This document shows positions 60,388-64,000 of a stretch of 64,000 bases of DNA, piece by piece. The DNA is from Azolla pinnata (taxonomy: Eukaryota; Streptophyta; Polypodiopsida; Salviniales; Salviniaceae), in assembly GCA_037176905.1 (NCBI GenBank), contig JBBBWG010030198.1, positions 37,205 to 101,204 on the forward strand, given 5' to 3'. The position numbers and the translations under genes are program-made. Position 1 is the first letter of the stretch. Every line of letters begins with the position of its first letter. The notes beneath the pieces were generated by a model that saw only the letters and a list, made by a program, of their open reading frames with translations, was not told the origin of the DNA and ran no database searches.

Positions 60388-63300
60388 ATGAATTCCCTTT
60401 TAAATTCCCCCCCCCGCCCCGCTTCCGGAACCGTACATTCATCGATTATCGATTATCGATCGATCGCTCGCCGCTCTTCTCCGTTGTGTGACTCGCGACC
60501 CGCGGCGCCGCCGGCTCTGGCTCCGTCCTCCTCCTCGTCCCCGTCGTCGTCGTCGTCCGAAGTTCCATCACTACCTACAACAAATACATATATATGTAGA
60601 ATGTATAGATATTTTTTTAATCTCTATATATGTATATGTGGGGGCCCCCCCGCTTGCGGCGGCGGCGGCGGCGGCGCACACCGCCGCCACGCTTCTCCGG
60701 AAGAAGAAACCGATGAAGTCGACGGCGGCTCCTACGACTTCCCATTCCTTCCCAATCCCCTGCACTATCTCCTTCATTGTTCCTGCTATTCTTTCCTCTT
60801 CTAATTCTTCTTCTTCTTCCTTTCCTTTCCTTTCGTTTTGCCGCGATTCCGATCATTCCGATTCCGATTGCAGCTTTCTTTCTCGGAGACCGTCGAGCAG
60901 CATGCACACGTTCTACTAACATTCGTCGTCAGCGGCAACGGGCACGCCCGATCTCGTGACCCCGGTGGATCGATCTCGCTTTTTAGCCCGCGTACGTCGA
61001 AAGGGAATCTTTGAGAGCAGCTATAGCTATAGCTATAGCTTAGCTTAGCTGGCCAGTGGAACGGACGGACGTCCGAGGACGGAAACCCATCGTCGGTTTG
61101 GTCATGTCCAGTCTGTCTTGCGGTCAGATCTGCGGCCATCGCTCGATGCTTCGGTTAGCGGAAATCGTATCGTTGGTCCACCGCCGCCAGCTAGCTCGAG
61201 GCACATGCGAGCCAGGTCAAGTACGAGAGTTGTGTTCCATGATGTTTCTTCCCCCCCGCCCCGATTCCAGTCGCTCTGTTCCGAACAGACGATCACAATG
61301 CTAGCAGAGAGCAGGGGACACGACATTCCGAGAGTGTCGAATCGACCTACATAGTAGCAGAACAAAAGATTGCCGGTCTATCGAGACCGGTTCGGGGGAA
61401 GGTGGTGTGGTTGGTGGTGCGAACGGCGATTCGGAGGTGGGCATGCCATGTGATGCTCAATAAATGCCCGCAGTTTCTTTGGCCTTTTCCTCCCCAATTA
61501 CCAACACAACACAATGTCCAACTTGCGCATTGGTCGGGCGAGTTGGAGACCAGAGAGTTCCTGATCATAACGCTCTCTCTTTTACCTCGCGCCGTGTTTC
61601 GTTTCTTTTATTTTTTTTCACCAGGATTTGAACCCAGGATCTTGAGACAGAAAGCAATCATCATTTCTTCCGCTTTTCCTGTGCACTGCTCCAATACCGC
61701 CTTCCCAGAAGGAAGCCCTCGGATTTCGAAGATTGAAAAACCCATACCATTTTCGCCGAAGATGCTAGTGGCAGCAAGCAAAACCCTGAGCCAGACAGCC
61801 GATGTAGGAGCTGGCTGGTGCGTTCCTTGGCATCATCGTTGACGATCCACCGCAAGCGGCCCCGATCCCCCCTGCTAGTACTACCTCCTCCTACCCATAG
61901 TTTTACTGCCCTTCGAAAATCATTGCACTTTGTAACATGCTGGCAGCCTGGCATTCGGTCAGATTCGAACTCCCAATCAAACGCCATGATCGCTTCAGCT
62001 TGAGATGCCAATCAAACTTGCTTCGAGCTTCCGTGCCGACGGCAATCATTAATTGTTGACTCGTAACGTTAGTTGCATGCCGCACAAACGTCAACGAAAT
62101 GCCCGCCGTGAAGTTATGATCTCCGTACTCCCATGGTTCTCATCGAGTGTAATGTATGGTAGTGTATACATTTGAGAGATCTAAATCATATAGATTGTAA
62201 TATGCGCACTCGCCGAAAGTATTCCAGTAATTTAGTAAAGCTTGTGAAGTAAGGTGAATTTAGACTAATAACTCGGGTATTTCTTTTTCTTATTTCTATC
62301 TTATATTAAAATTTTATTCTACATATTTTTTAATTAAAAATTCATACTTTAAAATTCCTCTTTTATTCTCGAACAATACTTTAATACCCGATTATGAATG
62401 CATGAATGTATTCTTGACAAAAATCTACGATCGAAACAAAATGAAAAACCCACACACGTAATGTTCAATAAGAATCACAAGGTAATTTTTTATATAGCAT
62501 ATATAAACTGGGAAAAAAATACTACAATGATAATAATCATCATCATTATGAATAAAAGAAAGGTCTTTCATCATCCATGCTTTGTTAAAAGAGGTCTGTA
62601 ATCTTTTTTTTCCTTCCACCTTTGCAATATTGAGAGACTTCATGTCGATTTGTTAACGCTGATTGCTCTTGAATATTGGAAAAACCATTCAAGAAAATTT
62701 AGCTTGGAGTTTTTGTTGCTTTTAAAAACAAACATATCGACACTTGAATCTTATAATTCCTTTTCCTTATATTATGGTTCATAGAAAGGGTCAGTTTTCT
62801 CCAATCTTTGGTCATCTGTTGGCAAAATCTTGAGCTTAAGTTGTATGGTGAAACTTCAGTATTCCATCATATCCAGCAACTTTGGTAACTGGAGCGCTCT
62901 TAATCTCGAGTTCGTTAGATGAAAAGCACTTACTATGGAAAATCATCAAAGTATTCAAGTCTCAGTCATTATTAACTAGTAACCAAAATGCATAAAAGTT
63001 TCTTTTACAAAAAAAAAACAGTTAGGAGGAGAAAGTATAGTTCAAAAGAACCCCATCAGTGCATGATCGAAGAAAACTGTCCTTGGCAAAATCGTTGTTA
63101 AACTCCCATCTTGTGAAAATATTTTTTATACGCGTATTCCATCTGATCTTGACAAATTGATAAGATAAAGAGTTGCAAGAACGTTTAAAGAAAGGCGATG
63201 ATTATCCTGAGCTATCTATCTATTCCCCCACATGGATAGTATGTTAAAATCCCCCTACATTACGCCATTACTCGGCCAAATCAAACAGTATTCCAAAAAC

Positions 63301-64000
63301 TCGATTCTAGTCGAAACATGAAAAGGTGCATTTTAGAAGGTAACAAGATCTTTCATCACAAATCGAGCAACAGGTTCCCTTGTTGGAGTTTGATCTTCAA
63401 CTGGATGAACAAACCTCACCATTCTATGGAACAACGTTTGAGTCATGTATTTGACTTGAAGCAATGCGATAAGTACCAACTTTTAGCCTACTGAGGACAT
63501 TAGGTGCCAATGGATTAAACATTTGCTTTATTGTGAGGATGAAAAGCGAATCAAATTGACTGACCCCCAAAAATGGTAGTCACTTCCACAATACGGCGAA
63601 TGATGTAGCATTCGACATTGAGATGGAAGTGTGATTGGATCAATATTGTTTACGTTAGGTTCAACATGATCTTGTTTAACTAGCACAAAAGCATCGACAT
63701 GCCATGATGAGGAAAGGAGCACTCATGTTATGCATCGAGATCATAACCTTCTCCTTTAAGAGCATGAAGTCATGCATCTTGTCATGTTCCTGCAGAAGAG
63801 GCATAGGCGATCTCGCCGATATTACCAATTTCTTAGACCCTTTCCAATGGTTTGATCTTCTCATGAACCAGACGAGGCTTGTTGTTAGATTTGCCGATTG
63901 TGTATATACACGATGGGCATCTTAATCCCCAATCACGATACTTTCTTTAGCTAGACTCTGACAAATGGCATGGGTTTTACTGACCAGCTGCAATTTGCGA
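60388..64000. other. Gene-free region right of the expansin
   Basis: The first ~900 bases stay G+C-rich (including a GGC run at about 60656-60678) and probably contain the expansin 3' untranslated region. AGCTATAGCT repeats lie at 61018-61050. Two minus-strand words like a tRNA B box (GGTTCAAATCC near 61625-61640; AGTTCGAATC near 61963-61972) may mark old SINE-like remnants. From 62200 to the end the DNA is AT-rich and I recognise no gene. Confidence 0.5.

Noticed and set aside
59337-60491. 384-codon and 323-codon frames overlapping the expansin on both strands
   Set aside because: Long shadows caused by high G+C and few stops; only the 59590 frame encodes a recognisable protein.
63200-64000. 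AT-rich right end, considered as a retrotransposon coding remnant
   Set aside because: Six-frame reading by eye gave no convincing domain.

Overview
The window looks like nuclear DNA of a land plant, most likely a fern. Genes are split by many GT-AG introns, intergenic DNA is AT-rich and full of microsatellites and minisatellites, and plant-only families are present (DEG9, alpha-expansin, PLS-type PPR). The PPR repeats carry a phrasing (alternating 'GTALVDMYAKCG'- and 'VTFSCILKA'-type segments, with a 'YGVVPDLEHHACMVDLFGRAGHFDKA'-like end) that I know from fern PPR families. The species cannot be fixed from the sequence.

Ten protein-coding genes are supported. The left half is entirely minus strand, from left to right: the 5' exon of a plastid aldo/keto reductase (391-784, running off the window), the nuclear protease DEG9 (1865-5147, nine coding exons), a TMEM120/TMPIT membrane protein with a long extra N-terminus (9718-13875, ten exons), an intronless PPR protein (15602-17416), a conserved plant protein of unknown function (18891-21722, four exons), and a family-1 pectate lyase (24791-28400, five exons). 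The right half is entirely plus strand: a RING-H2 ubiquitin ligase (31641-35282, six exons), the ER mannosyltransferase ALG2 (38519-41309, eight exons), a CimA-type citramalate synthase with a probable plastid leader (43742-51490, nineteen exons), and an intronless, very G+C-rich alpha-expansin (59590-60387). The switch in strand falls at a block of about 1.2 kb of telomere-like repeats (28511-29690).

Between the genes lie several distinct tandem arrays (43, 53, 79, 114 and about 180 bp units), a nearly perfect 200-bp hairpin (51913-52112) and one badly decayed Ty1/copia fossil (about 56.4-57.8 kb, perhaps more to its left). Trinucleotide microsatellites sit at or just before the start codon of most genes.

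The genes do not form one pathway. Two act on cell walls (pectate lyase, expansin), one on N-glycan assembly (ALG2), two on protein turnover (DEG9, RING-H2), one on organelle RNA (PPR), and one on branched-chain amino-acid precursors (CimA). The CimA gene is the most interesting: this synthase subfamily is mainly known from bacteria and archaea, yet here it is deeply intron-split and has an in-phase leader built from two upstream exons. Exon boundaries throughout were read from splice-site consensus, reading phase and family homology recalled from memory; no alignment or transcript was available.
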